A DNA stretch of 39,932 nucleotides from Enterococcus raffinosus (GTDB taxonomy: Bacteria; Bacillota; Bacilli; Lactobacillales; Enterococcaceae), in assembly GCF_018917525.1 (NCBI RefSeq), contig NZ_JAHLOS010000038.1, positions 1-39,932 on the forward strand, in the 5' to 3' direction. Made by a program: the position numbers and the translations under genes. Below the pieces are notes generated by a model, which had not been told where the DNA came from, made no database searches, and saw nothing but the letters and a program-made list of their open reading frames with translations. Numbering within the stretch: position 1 is the stretch's first letter; every line of letters begins with the position of its first letter. Positions 22,903 to 30,762 of this stretch are shown here, one piece after another.

Positions 22903-25641
22903 ATGAAAACATTCGGAAATATTCTTTTATACCTAATGATTGGGATAGGATTATGGCGAATTTTTTTTGGAGAGAAGGAAAGAACAGTGGAAAAAGTAAC
23001 GAAAAATAACCAAAAGGTTAATTATGATTTATTTGCTAGAAAAACAGTGGCGAATGTTTTTGAGACCTTTCATACATCAAAAAAGGGGTTATCAGAAAAA
23101 CAAGCCAGCATTGCTAGAGAGCGATACGGGGATAACAAGATCTCTTATGGCAAAAAGACGCCTTTCATTTTGGAGGTGCTAAAAGCGTATATCACGCCCT
23201 TTACCTTGGTATTAATTGGTCTAGGATTAACCTCGATTACGACAGATGTATTAATGGCGGCTCCGGCAGACCGCGATTATTTTGGCAGTGCTATTATTTT
23301 TACGATGGTTATTATTAGCGGAACAATGACCTTGATCCAATCAGTTCGTTCGAATCATGCTGCTGAAAAGTTGAAATCTTTAGTAAAAGTCACAGCGACC
23401 GTTCGTCGGAAAAATCAATTCCTTGAGCTTCCCATCGAGGAAATTGTCTGTGGAGATGTCGTTAAATTATCTGCCGGTGATATGATTCCAGCGGATGTCC
23501 GGTTAACAGTCACAAAAGATTTATTTGTTTCTCAATCGGCTTTGACTGGGGAAAGCTATCCAGTTGAAAAAAGAGCGGAGAGTCAAATTGAAGTCCAAGA
23601 TTCTGAGACAAGTTACGAAAATATGGTCTTTATGGGAAGCAATGTCATTAGCGGGAGTGCGGAAGGAGTTGTAATCGCAACGGGGAATCGAACGTTGTTT
23701 GGCGATGTGGCAAAATCCTTGAGTACCAAGCCTGACTTGACAAATTTTGAATTGGGAATCAAGAAAACTTCGTTCATTTTTATCAAATTTATGGCGATCA
23801 TGGCACCAACGGTCATCGTGATTAATGGGCTGACTAAGGGGGATTGGATGGAGGCTTTTCTGTTCGGTTTATCTGTGGCTGTAGGATTGACACCTGAAAT
23901 GCTGCCGATGATCGTAACCACCAATCTGGTCAAGGGTGCCTCAAGAATGGCGAAAAAGGGAACGGTTATTAAAAATATCAATTCGATTCAAAATTTCGGC
24001 GCTGTTGATGTGCTTTGTACGGATAAGACTGGAACGTTGACTCAGGATAAAATCATTTTGGAATATCATTTAGATTGTGATGGGAAGGAAGATTCACGGG
24101 TTTTACGTCACGCATATTTAAACAGCTATTATCAAACTGGATTAAAAAATTTGATGGATGTCGCGATTATTGATGCTGCGAAGAATGAATTGGATACGAC
24201 TAAAATCAATTATCAAAAGGTCGATGAGATTCCATTTGATTTTGACCGTCGCCGTATGAGTGTGGTTGTAGCGGACAATGATGGCAAGACTCAAATGATC
24301 ACAAAAGGTGCAATTGAGGAAATGCTGCGAATCTCGAGCTTCGTTGATTTTAAGGGGAAGGTCATACCATTAACAGAAAAAGCAAAACAAGAGGTTTTAG
24401 AAAAAGTAAAAGAACTAAACAGCGATGGCTTGCGGGTATTAGGGGTGGCACAAAAAACCAATCCAAGTGTCGTCGGCGAATTCTCGGTATCGGATGAGTC
24501 GGAGATGGTCCTAATTGGTTACCTGGCCTTTTTAGATCCGCCAAAGGAAACCACGAAGCAAGCTTTGGAAACACTGAAGAAACATGGCGTGGGAGTCAAG
24601 GTGCTGACAGGCGACAATGCGCTGGTTACGAAATCTGTCTGCAAACAGGTTGGTTTGGAATCGGAAGAATTAGTTACAGGTGAACAAATCGCCAATCTAA
24701 ACGAAGTACAATTAGCTGACATCGTAGAAAAATACAATGTCTTTGTCAAACTGAATCCTCAGCAAAAGCAACGTATCACCCACGCATTAAAGAAAAATGG
24801 ACATACCGTCGGCTTCTTAGGAGACGGCATCAATGACGCTCCTGCGATGAAGGCCGCCGATGTTGGAATTTCCGTGGATACCGCTGTTGATATTGCGAAG
24901 GAATCTGCTGACGTGATCTTACTGGAAAAGGATTTGATGGTCTTGGAACGGGGAATCGTTTCAGGCAGAGAAACATTTGGCAATATTATGAAATATATCA
25001 AAGCAACTGCCAGCTCGAACTTCGGTAACATGTTCTCTGTCTTAATTGCTAGTACGTTCCTGCCCTTCTTGCCAATGCTGCCATTGCAACTGCTATTTTT
25101 GAATATGATCTACGATATTTCTTGTATTTCGATTCCGTGGGATCATATGGACAAAGAGTATTTGGATGAACCAAAAAGTTGGATCTCAGCCAATATTGGT
25201 AAGTTTATGCTTTGGATTGGACCAACTAGTTCAGTTTTTGATATCACGACTTATCTATTAATGTACTTTGTCATTTGCCCAGCAATGCTAGGCGGCAGCT
25301 ACCACACCTTGAGTCCAGCACAACAGGCGACCTTTATTGCGATTTTCCATGCCGGCTGGTTCGTGGAATCACTTTGGACGCAAACGATGGTGCTGCATGC
25401 GTTGCGGACTCCGAAAGTGCCGTTTTTGCAAAGTCGGGCCTCATTCAGTATGATTGCTATTACCACTTTAGGAATCGCTGTAGGAACAATCGTGCCGTTC
25501 ACTAATTTTGGCAGAAACTTAGGGATGCTGCCATTGCCAGGAAACTATTGGTTATGGTTGTTTGTCACAATGGTTCTTTACTTGGCTTTAGTGACTGTAG
25601 TTAAACGGATTTATATTCGTCGTTACGGTGAACTATTGTAA
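22903..25641 (+). CDS. mgtA: MgtA-type Mg2+-importing P-type ATPase
   Basis: The 912-residue membrane protein is a type IIIB P-type ATPase that imports Mg2+ using ATP. It shows LTGESYPVEK in the actuator domain, the phosphorylation site CTDKTGTLT with Asp374, DFDRRRMSV in the nucleotide domain, KVLTGDNALVTK and VGFLGDGINDAPAMKAADVGIS. The C-terminal helices include LLFLNMIYDISCISIPWDHMD, matching the MgtA pattern. An extra hydrophobic stretch at residues 5-23 precedes the usual N terminus. AGGAGG is 8 nt before the ATG. The M-box riboswitch about 1 kb upstream gives the logic: expression when cytosolic Mg2+ is low. Confidence 0.95.
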   Translation: MKTFGNILLYLMIGIGLWRIFFGEKERTVEKVTKNNQKVNYDLFARKTVANVFETFHTSKKGLSEKQASIARERYGDNKISYGKKTPFILEVLKAYITPFTLVLIGLGLTSITTDVLMAAPADRDYFGSAIIFTMVIISGTMTLIQSVRSNHAAEKLKSLVKVTATVRRKNQFLELPIEEIVCGDVVKLSAGDMIPADVRLTVTKDLFVSQSALTGESYPVEKRAESQIEVQDSETSYENMVFMGSNVISGSAEGVVIATGNRTLFGDVAKSLSTKPDLTNFELGIKKTSFIFIKFMAIMAPTVIVINGLTKGDWMEAFLFGLSVAVGLTPEMLPMIVTTNLVKGASRMAKKGTVIKNINSIQNFGAVDVLCTDKTGTLTQDKIILEYHLDCDGKEDSRVLRHAYLNSYYQTGLKNLMDVAIIDAAKNELDTTKINYQKVDEIPFDFDRRRMSVVVADNDGKTQMITKGAIEEMLRISSFVDFKGKVIPLTEKAKQEVLEKVKELNSDGLRVLGVAQKTNPSVVGEFSVSDESEMVLIGYLAFLDPPKETTKQALETLKKHGVGVKVLTGDNALVTKSVCKQVGLESEELVTGEQIANLNEVQLADIVEKYNVFVKLNPQQKQRITHALKKNGHTVGFLGDGINDAPAMKAADVGISVDTAVDIAKESADVILLEKDLMVLERGIVSGRETFGNIMKYIKATASSNFGNMFSVLIASTFLPFLPMLPLQLLFLNMIYDISCISIPWDHMDKEYLDEPKSWISANIGKFMLWIGPTSSVFDITTYLLMYFVICPAMLGGSYHTLSPAQQATFIAIFHAGWFVESLWTQTMVLHALRTPKVPFLQSRASFSMIAITTLGIAVGTIVPFTNFGRNLGMLPLPGNYWLWLFVTMVLYLALVTVVKRIYIRRYGELL

Positions 25642-25736
25642 GCATCCGTGTCCTTATTCCTCAATAATTCGACTTGGTAGGCGCTTTCTTTTCAGTTATA
25701 CTTAAAGCTAACAATGGTAAAAGGAAGGTGCAGTAC

Positions 25737-26093
25737 ATGATTGATCATTTAAGTATTGGTGTCAGCGATTTGGAAAAGAGTAAGGTGTTTTATAAGGAAG
25801 CTTTGGAACCATTAGGCTATCAGGTAAAATTCGAGATGGACCATGGTGTTTGTTTTGGGGCAGAAGGAGGAGATATATGGATCGTCAAAAGCGAACCAAG
25901 CAAGATCCATTTGGCGTTTAGCGCATCTGATCGTACAACGGTCGATCGCTTTTATGAAGCAGCGATGAGGGCCGGCGGAGCAGATAATGGAGCGCCAGGT
26001 GTACGACCTCATTATCACGAGAATTATTACGGTGCCTTTGTCTTTGATCCCGATGGATACAATATTGAGGCCGTTTGCCACAAAGAAATGTAG
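25737..26093 (+). CDS. VOC (glyoxalase/bleomycin resistance) superfamily protein
   Basis: The 118-residue protein has the two paired beta-alpha-beta-beta-beta modules of the VOC fold: MIDHLSIGVSDLEKSKVFYKEALEPLGYQ at the start and YYGAFVFDPDGYNIEAVCH at the end. Likely metal ligands are His4 and the Glu of NIEAVCH. Family members include glyoxalases, dioxygenases and antibiotic-binding proteins; the specific role is unknown. ATG 25737 is chosen because GGAAGG lies just upstream and the conserved fold begins there. A terminator follows. Confidence 0.85.
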   Translation: MIDHLSIGVSDLEKSKVFYKEALEPLGYQVKFEMDHGVCFGAEGGDIWIVKSEPSKIHLAFSASDRTTVDRFYEAAMRAGGADNGAPGVRPHYHENYYGAFVFDPDGYNIEAVCHKEM

Positions 26094-26097
26094 TGAA

Positions 26098-26124
26098 AAT
26101 GCTGGCTGAAGGGTCAGCATTTTT
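26098..26124 (+). terminator. Terminator after the VOC gene
   Basis: AATGCTGGC pairs with GTCAGCATT (one wobble) around TGAAGG, running into TTTTTG. Confidence 0.75.
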
Positions 26125-26195
26125 GTTGCTTTTTACTGTTTATCAGGAATGTTAAGTGTGCTGAATTAAAGTGAACTAAAAATGGAGGTGAGGTA

Positions 26196-26705
26196 GTGAG
26201 TAAATCTCAATGGTACAGTGATCGGTGGGGCGAGCCGACACATGATGATCGGATGCTGTTTTTATTGTTGACGGTGGGCGTTTTTCAAGCAGGATTAAGC
26301 TGGCAGGCAGCAGCAAGTAAACGGGAAGTCTTCGAAAGAAATTTTTGTGGAATGGATTTTCGCAAAGTGGCGGCTTTTTTTCCTGAAGATATTGAACAGA
26401 TTGCCAAAGATCCGGAAATGATCCAGAATCGGCGAAAAATTAAAGCGGTTGTCCAAAATGCGCGAGCTATCGTGCTGCTGTTAAACGACTATGATAGTTT
26501 TGCTGACTATTTATGGGATTTCGTAGGTGGGGTGCCAGTCCTCCATGAGTACGAGACGGCAGAGGAAGTTCCGAATACATTGCCTGAAGCAACGGTGATC
26601 GCCAAAGATATGAAGAAAAGAGGATTTACCTTTGTGGGTCCAATTGTTACTTGCATGTTTCTGAAGGCAGCAGGGATTATGCAGGATCAGGTGTGGGATA
26701 GTTAG
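26196..26705 (+). CDS. Tag-like DNA-3-methyladenine glycosylase I homologue, divergent
   Basis: The 169-residue protein follows E. coli Tag over most of its length (QAGLSW, KRE-F-R-F, FRKVAAF, NARAI, FADYLWDFV, KDMKKRGFTFVGP). Tag excises 3-methyladenine from alkylated DNA. Several key Tag residues are absent. The N-terminal Cys4 and His17 and the C-terminal His175/Cys179 that bind zinc have no counterparts. The Tyr16 position is Trp, and the Glu38 position before QAGLSW appears to be Gly. It may be a paralogue with other base specificity or a non-catalytic binder. GTG start with GGAGG 7 nt upstream. Confidence 0.75.
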   Translation: MSKSQWYSDRWGEPTHDDRMLFLLLTVGVFQAGLSWQAAASKREVFERNFCGMDFRKVAAFFPEDIEQIAKDPEMIQNRRKIKAVVQNARAIVLLLNDYDSFADYLWDFVGGVPVLHEYETAEEVPNTLPEATVIAKDMKKRGFTFVGPIVTCMFLKAAGIMQDQVWDS

Positions 26706-26737
26706 AATTGGATACTAACAGCTTGATGAGTAGAAAA

Positions 26738-26781
26738 AGCAAAGAATGAGGGAAATATACTCCTCAATTCTTTGCTTCTTT
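26738..26781. terminator. Bidirectional terminator between the Tag-like gene and the DeoR gene
   Basis: AGCAAAGAATGAGG pairs with CCTCAATTCTTTGCT (one bulged A) around GAAATATACT, followed by TCTTTTGTT on the plus strand. On the minus strand the hairpin is followed by TTTTTCTA, so both convergent genes can be terminated. Confidence 0.8.
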
Positions 26782-26810
26782 TGTTATAGATGCCAATTTT
26801 TTTAAGGAAG

Positions 26811-27584
26811 CTAAATACTTTCGATACGGATGATTCCGTTTTTATACATTTCATCAATTAGTTTCTTATCTGTCTGATTATCTGTAATGAGTAAGTCGAT
26901 TTGATCAATCGGAAGAAACGTATACAGCGCTCGTCGGCCGATTTTTGTGTGATCGGTAACGACAATTTTTTTTGCAGCAGCGTCAATCATATTTTTTTTG
27001 GTGGCGATCAATAATTCATTGAAATGGGTTAAGCCCTTTTCAACATTAAGCGCAGGCGTAGCAATAAAGGCCTTATCGACACTTAATTGCTGCAGGGATT
27101 CATTAGCAATTTGTCCGTTGAGCATATAGCTGTCGTGGAAAAGTGTCCCTCCAGTGACGATGGTGGTGATTCCTCGATTGGACCGTAAAACAGAAGCGAT
27201 ATTGACATCATTGGTGATAATCGTAATGTCTTGCAACTGCGGCATTTCATTGAGGGTTTTTGCGATTTGCAGGGTGGTGGTACCAGAATCTAAAATAATC
27301 GCTTCGCCGCTTTTTATATAATTCGTCGCATATTTTCCGATTTTTGTTTTTTCCAGCATATTTTCAGTTGCCCGATCTTCAAAATCTGGCTCATCCTGTT
27401 TGATACTTGCAGGAACCACTCCGCCATGGATTCTAACAACAAGTCCCTGTGACTCCAATTCATCTAAATCTCGCCGAATCGTTGTTTCATGAACCTGAAA
27501 AATCTCTGACAATTGGGCAACAGAAATAAATTGTTTATTTTCAATAGCTTCTAGCAGCTTTATTCTCCGCTCTCCTGTTAGCAT
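26811..27584 (-). CDS. DeoR-family transcriptional regulator of the pentitol PTS locus
   Basis: The 257-residue protein starts with the DeoR HTH (ERRIKLLEAIENKQFISVAQLSEIFQVHETTIRRDLDELE, about residues 5-45, then RIHGG). It continues with the DeoR sensor domain (ILDSGTTTLQIAKTL near residue 95, and VTGGTLFHDSYMLNG), which binds phosphorylated sugars. It is divergent from the dehydrogenase-PTS operon, with repeated AACGAGC half-sites between, so it is probably that operon's repressor, released by a phosphorylated intermediate. AGAGGA precedes the ATG by about 10 nt. Confidence 0.9.
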   Translation of the reverse strand: MLTGERRIKLLEAIENKQFISVAQLSEIFQVHETTIRRDLDELESQGLVVRIHGGVVPASIKQDEPDFEDRATENMLEKTKIGKYATNYIKSGEAIILDSGTTTLQIAKTLNEMPQLQDITIITNDVNIASVLRSNRGITTIVTGGTLFHDSYMLNGQIANESLQQLSVDKAFIATPALNVEKGLTHFNELLIATKKNMIDAAAKKIVVTDHTKIGRRALYTFLPIDQIDLLITDNQTDKKLIDEMYKNGIIRIESI

Positions 27585-27838
27585 GTTTCTTCATCCTCTC
27601 GCTTTCCCAGTAAAAATCCCCACCGTTGAAAGACTTTCTCACTTCTCAGTCTAGGGAAAATAATAGAAGGTGTCAATACATACAGATGAAAAGCGCGCAT
27701 CAACGAGCGTATTCGAGTGAGACTGCAACTAAATAGATTTAAGACCTCACAATTTAAAATCAACTTTTTTGTTTTTTTATATCCAATCAAATGATTCATT
27801 TGTAGCTGTTTTACTAATAGCGCTCTGATATTTTTAAA

Positions 27839-27852
27839 ATAAAGCGTTTACA
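27839..27852. promoter_or_regulatory. cre-like site overlapping the pentitol operon -35 box
   Basis: On the minus strand, TGTAAACGCTTTAT fits the cre core TGNAANCGNWNN, with one deviation (A instead of C near the end). It overlaps the -35 element, where CcpA binding would block RNA polymerase. Confidence 0.55.
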
Positions 27853-27875
27853 GAGCTGTATTCTGATGCTATACT
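27847..27875 (+). promoter_or_regulatory. Promoter of the dehydrogenase-PTS operon
   Basis: TTTACA (27847-27852) and TATACT (27870-27875) are separated by exactly 17 bp and lie about 60 bp before the first start codon. This is a good sigma-A-type promoter, flanked by the operator repeats and the cre-like site. Confidence 0.7.
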
Positions 27876-27935
27876 CGTAAACGAGCAACAAAGAGTTTAT
27901 ATGAGCGCTCATAAACGAGCGGTAGGAGAGGAAGA

Positions 27936-29009
27936 ATGAAACAAATGCTTGAATCAAAAGTTTTTAGTTTGGTGGAACCTGGTGTGATTGAGGAGGTGAA
28001 CAAGACGAGAAGTCTTCCTGAAAATTGGGTGGCTGTTGAGCCGACCTATGCGAGTATTTGCCATGCGGATTTAAGATATTTTGCAGGGTTGCGAAGACCT
28101 GAGGCTTTAGCTAAAAAGTTGCCGATGGCTTTGCTGCATGAAGGGATCGCAGTGGTCAAGGAAAGTCGTTCAGAAAAATTTTCAAAAGGGGATCGAGTAG
28201 TCGTTGTTCCCAATATACCGGGACAAATCTTGCATCCTGAGATTGATCAGAAGCCCGATATTCCTGTGAATTACTCAAAGGGAAATGCCTTTTTAGGAAG
28301 CGGCTATGATGGTATGGCCCAAAGCTGCTTGGTTCATCCAGAAGAATGTCTGGTGCGTATCCCTGATGAAATTCCCAATGAAATCGCGGTTTTAGCGGAG
28401 CTTTCGTCTGTTTCTCATCATGCTCTTAGCCACGTGCAGGAGAAGCTGAAAAAGTCAGATACTCGTGTAGCCCTTTTTGGTGATGGACCTGTGGGATACT
28501 TCACCGCTGTTATGCTGAAATATCTGTACGGCGTGACTGCTGAACGCTTTGTTGTCTTTGGTGCAGCGGATGATAAGTTGGCGCATTTCGATTTTGCTCG
28601 AAGAGAGAATGTACTGTCTTATGATTTTAAGCATTCTAAAGAAAAGTTTGATGTACTGATCGAATGCACAGGCGGAAAATTTAGTCAAAGTGCTTTGAAT
28701 CAAGCAATTGATATTGCAGATTCGTTGGCGGATATCATTTTTATGGGTGTGACTGAAGAGCTGGTACCAATTGATACACGAGACATTTTGGAAAAAGGGA
28801 TTACCGCTCATGGCAGCAGTCGATCGTCAACGGCGGACTTTGAAGCAGTTGTTGAAGGCATGAAAAATCCAGACTATCGACGTGCGTTGAGTAAAATTTT
28901 GCCGGAGAAAATTGTTGAGGTTTCAACAGGAGAAGATTTTAGAAGAGTGATGGAGCAATTTGTCGAAAATCCAGGCTGGAATAAAACAGTTATGCATTTC
29001 AATTGGTAA
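27936..29009 (+). CDS. TarJ-like zinc alcohol dehydrogenase, probable ribitol-5-phosphate dehydrogenase
   Basis: The 357-residue medium-chain dehydrogenase closely follows TarJ, which interconverts ribulose 5-phosphate and ribitol 5-phosphate. Shared features are SICHADLRYFAGLRRPEALAK (Cys42 as zinc ligand) and LPMALLHEG (His68, Glu69), VVVVPN, GSGYDGMAQ, ELSSVSHHAL and the coenzyme loop ALFGDGPVGYFT. TarJ normally makes a teichoic-acid precursor with TarI. No cytidylyltransferase is present here, and a PTS follows in the same operon, so the catabolic direction is more likely: oxidation of PTS-delivered pentitol phosphate to ribulose 5-phosphate. Ribitol is the best guess; arabitol or xylitol are possible. 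It is the first gene after the regulated promoter. Confidence 0.82.
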   Translation: MKQMLESKVFSLVEPGVIEEVNKTRSLPENWVAVEPTYASICHADLRYFAGLRRPEALAKKLPMALLHEGIAVVKESRSEKFSKGDRVVVVPNIPGQILHPEIDQKPDIPVNYSKGNAFLGSGYDGMAQSCLVHPEECLVRIPDEIPNEIAVLAELSSVSHHALSHVQEKLKKSDTRVALFGDGPVGYFTAVMLKYLYGVTAERFVVFGAADDKLAHFDFARRENVLSYDFKHSKEKFDVLIECTGGKFSQSALNQAIDIADSLADIIFMGVTEELVPIDTRDILEKGITAHGSSRSSTADFEAVVEGMKNPDYRRALSKILPEKIVEVSTGEDFRRVMEQFVENPGWNKTVMHFNW

Positions 29010-29040
29010 GTGCGACGGGCTAAATGAATGAGGTGAAAAT

Positions 29041-29475
29041 ATGACAGGAATAGCAATTGTAACGCATGGCGAGATGGCGATAGGTCTGATGGACAGCTTG
29101 AGCCTTATCATGGGAGAGCAGGAAGATTATCAAACGCTTGGATTAAAGCATGGGGATGACATTGGCGAATTCGGAGAGAAGATTCAAACGGCCATTTGCG
29201 AACTGGACACAGGTGATGGGGTATTGGTTTTCGTCGATTTATTTTCTGCAAGTCCCTATAACCAAGCAGCTATGTCCTTCAACAAATTGAAGGGGCATCA
29301 CTATCGATTAATTTCAGGGGTGAATCTTCCCATGATTGTCGAAGCCTTTAATCAGCGAATGATTGGAGCGAATTTAGAAACAATGTATCAAGTCGCAATG
29401 ACCGCGGGAAAAGACGGAATCAAAGAGTTTTTGGAAGAAATGGCAAAGCTGGAAAAAATACGTACAGATAAATAA
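29041..29475 (+). CDS. Mannose-family PTS, EIIA component
   Basis: The 144-residue cytosolic protein accepts phosphate from HPr on His9 (IAIVTHGEMA) and passes it to EIIB. The pattern matches mannose-class EIIA proteins, including the VLVFVDLFSASPYNQA segment and GVNLPMIVEAF. It is a single-domain form, separate from EIIB. It starts 31 bp after the dehydrogenase with GAGGTG upstream, inside a five-gene operon. Confidence 0.92.
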   Translation: MTGIAIVTHGEMAIGLMDSLSLIMGEQEDYQTLGLKHGDDIGEFGEKIQTAICELDTGDGVLVFVDLFSASPYNQAAMSFNKLKGHHYRLISGVNLPMIVEAFNQRMIGANLETMYQVAMTAGKDGIKEFLEEMAKLEKIRTDK

Positions 29476-29496
29476 TAGAAATGGAGTGGAGTACAA

Positions 29497-29970
29497 ATGG
29501 GTGAAATCGTATTAGCACGAATCGATGATCGCTTGATTCACGGACAAGTAATGACGGCCTGGCTGCAGTTTACTGGAGGAAATCATATTGTCATTGTGGA
29601 TGACGCGACAGCAGGAGATGAGTTTACCAAATCGATCATGTCGATGGCGGTGCCGAATGGGATTAAATTATCGATTTTGGGAGTGGCAGATGGAGCGAAA
29701 CTTTTGGCGAATATTCCTGACGGACACAAGATCATTGTGTTGGCGAAGGAGCCTCAAACGTATTGGCAGCTGATTGAAAAGGGCGTGACCTTCGATGAAA
29801 TTATTATCGGTGGGATGGGAGCACGGAAAGATCGTAAAACCTTCCATAAAAATATTTCGGCTTCGGAGGAAGAAAAGGAGACCTTTAGAAAGATCGTCGC
29901 CCAAAATGTCAAAATGAAGATCCATGTGATTCCAGATCAAGGTTCACAAGCAATTGAAGGATTGCTATAA
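29497..29970 (+). CDS. Mannose-family PTS, EIIB component
   Basis: The 157-residue protein begins with the EIIB signature IVLARIDDRLIHGQVMTAW, with phosphorylation site His15, and continues with HIVIVDDATAGDE and the typical C-terminal KIHVIPDQGSQAIEGLL. It transfers phosphate from EIIA to the incoming sugar alcohol bound by EIIC/EIID. GGAGTGGAG upstream, 21 bp after the EIIA gene. Confidence 0.95.
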   Translation: MGEIVLARIDDRLIHGQVMTAWLQFTGGNHIVIVDDATAGDEFTKSIMSMAVPNGIKLSILGVADGAKLLANIPDGHKIIVLAKEPQTYWQLIEKGVTFDEIIIGGMGARKDRKTFHKNISASEEEKETFRKIVAQNVKMKIHVIPDQGSQAIEGLL

Positions 29971-29994
29971 AAAAATAGTGAAGGAAGTGGAGAA

Positions 29995-30762
29995 ATGAAA
30001 ATTAGTCTAATCCAAGCAATTTTGATCGGGGTCGTTTATTATCTTGGAATCAATGGCACGCCGTGGCTTTCATTAGTGGGAACGCATGGCTGGATGCGTC
30101 CGCTGGTCAATGGAACTGTAGTCGGATTGATTTTAGGTGATCCGGTTCAGGGGTGTATCATCGGAGCGGCTATCAATCTGCCGTATTTAGCTTTTATTTC
30201 AGCTGGCGGAACGGTGGCGATGGACCCAGCGCTTGCGGGGACTCTTGGAACCGCTTTAGCGATGGCGGCTAAGGTTGAACCGGCTGTTGCTGTGACCTTG
30301 GCTGTACCGATCGGACTGCTGGGGACCTTGATTTGGGTCGCTCATATGACCGTTGATATTACTTTTGTGCATATGGCAGATAAGGCTGCAGAAGAAGGAA
30401 AAATTGACCGCATTAATTGGCTGCATATCGTACCACCGCAATTATTTTTACTTTTGATTACTGTCGTGCCGGTTGCCTTAGCCGCTTATTTAGGAGCAGA
30501 TGCAGTTGAGGGGATCGTGGATGCTTTAAGCGGACGTCCGCTAGATGTTCTTTCGGCGATTGGCGGTATACTGCCAGCTCTGGGGATTGCCATGAACCTG
30601 CGTGCGATGAATGGTAAAGGAACTTTATTATTTTTCACTTTCGGCTTTATGCTAGCAATCTACTCCGGACTGCCTTCTGTACCGATCGCTGTTTTTGCAG
30701 GAATCATCGGCTATGTCTTTACGGAGTTGTATTTGAAAGATAAAAATGGAGGGCTGACATAA
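29995..30762 (+). CDS. Mannose-family PTS, EIIC component
   Basis: The 255-residue membrane protein has the mannose-class EIIC pattern: IQAILIGVVYYLGINGTPWL at the start, VNGTVVGLILGDPVQGCIIGAAINLPYLAFISAGG near residue 40, and DPALAGTLGTALAM. With EIID it forms the translocation channel. Its stop overlaps the EIID start codon in TAATG. GGAGAA precedes the ATG. Confidence 0.93.
   Translation: MKISLIQAILIGVVYYLGINGTPWLSLVGTHGWMRPLVNGTVVGLILGDPVQGCIIGAAINLPYLAFISAGGTVAMDPALAGTLGTALAMAAKVEPAVAVTLAVPIGLLGTLIWVAHMTVDITFVHMADKAAEEGKIDRINWLHIVPPQLFLLLITVVPVALAAYLGADAVEGIVDALSGRPLDVLSAIGGILPALGIAMNLRAMNGKGTLLFFTFGFMLAIYSGLPSVPIAVFAGIIGYVFTELYLKDKNGGLT

Larger units (their letters stand above)
27702..27921. 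promoter_or_regulatory. Repeated AACGAGC operator half-sites for the DeoR-type regulator
   Basis: AACGAGC occurs at 27702-27708, 27880-27886 and 27914-27920; the last two are 34 bp apart, about three helical turns. CTCGTAAACGAG at 27874-27885 is a perfect inverted repeat over the -10 region, and TATGAGCGCTCATA at 27900-27913 is another perfect palindrome just downstream. The density of related symmetric sites around the promoter suggests repressor binding. Assignment to the divergent DeoR gene is inferred. Confidence 0.55.

Noticed and set aside
27578-27799. 73-codon minus-strand frame in the DeoR upstream region
   Set aside because: It overlaps the DeoR start and the regulatory region and has no binding site.
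27936-29009. Reading the TarJ-like gene as part of teichoic acid synthesis
   Set aside because: No tarI/ispD-like cytidylyltransferase or tagF/tarL gene is nearby, while a complete PTS follows in the same operon.
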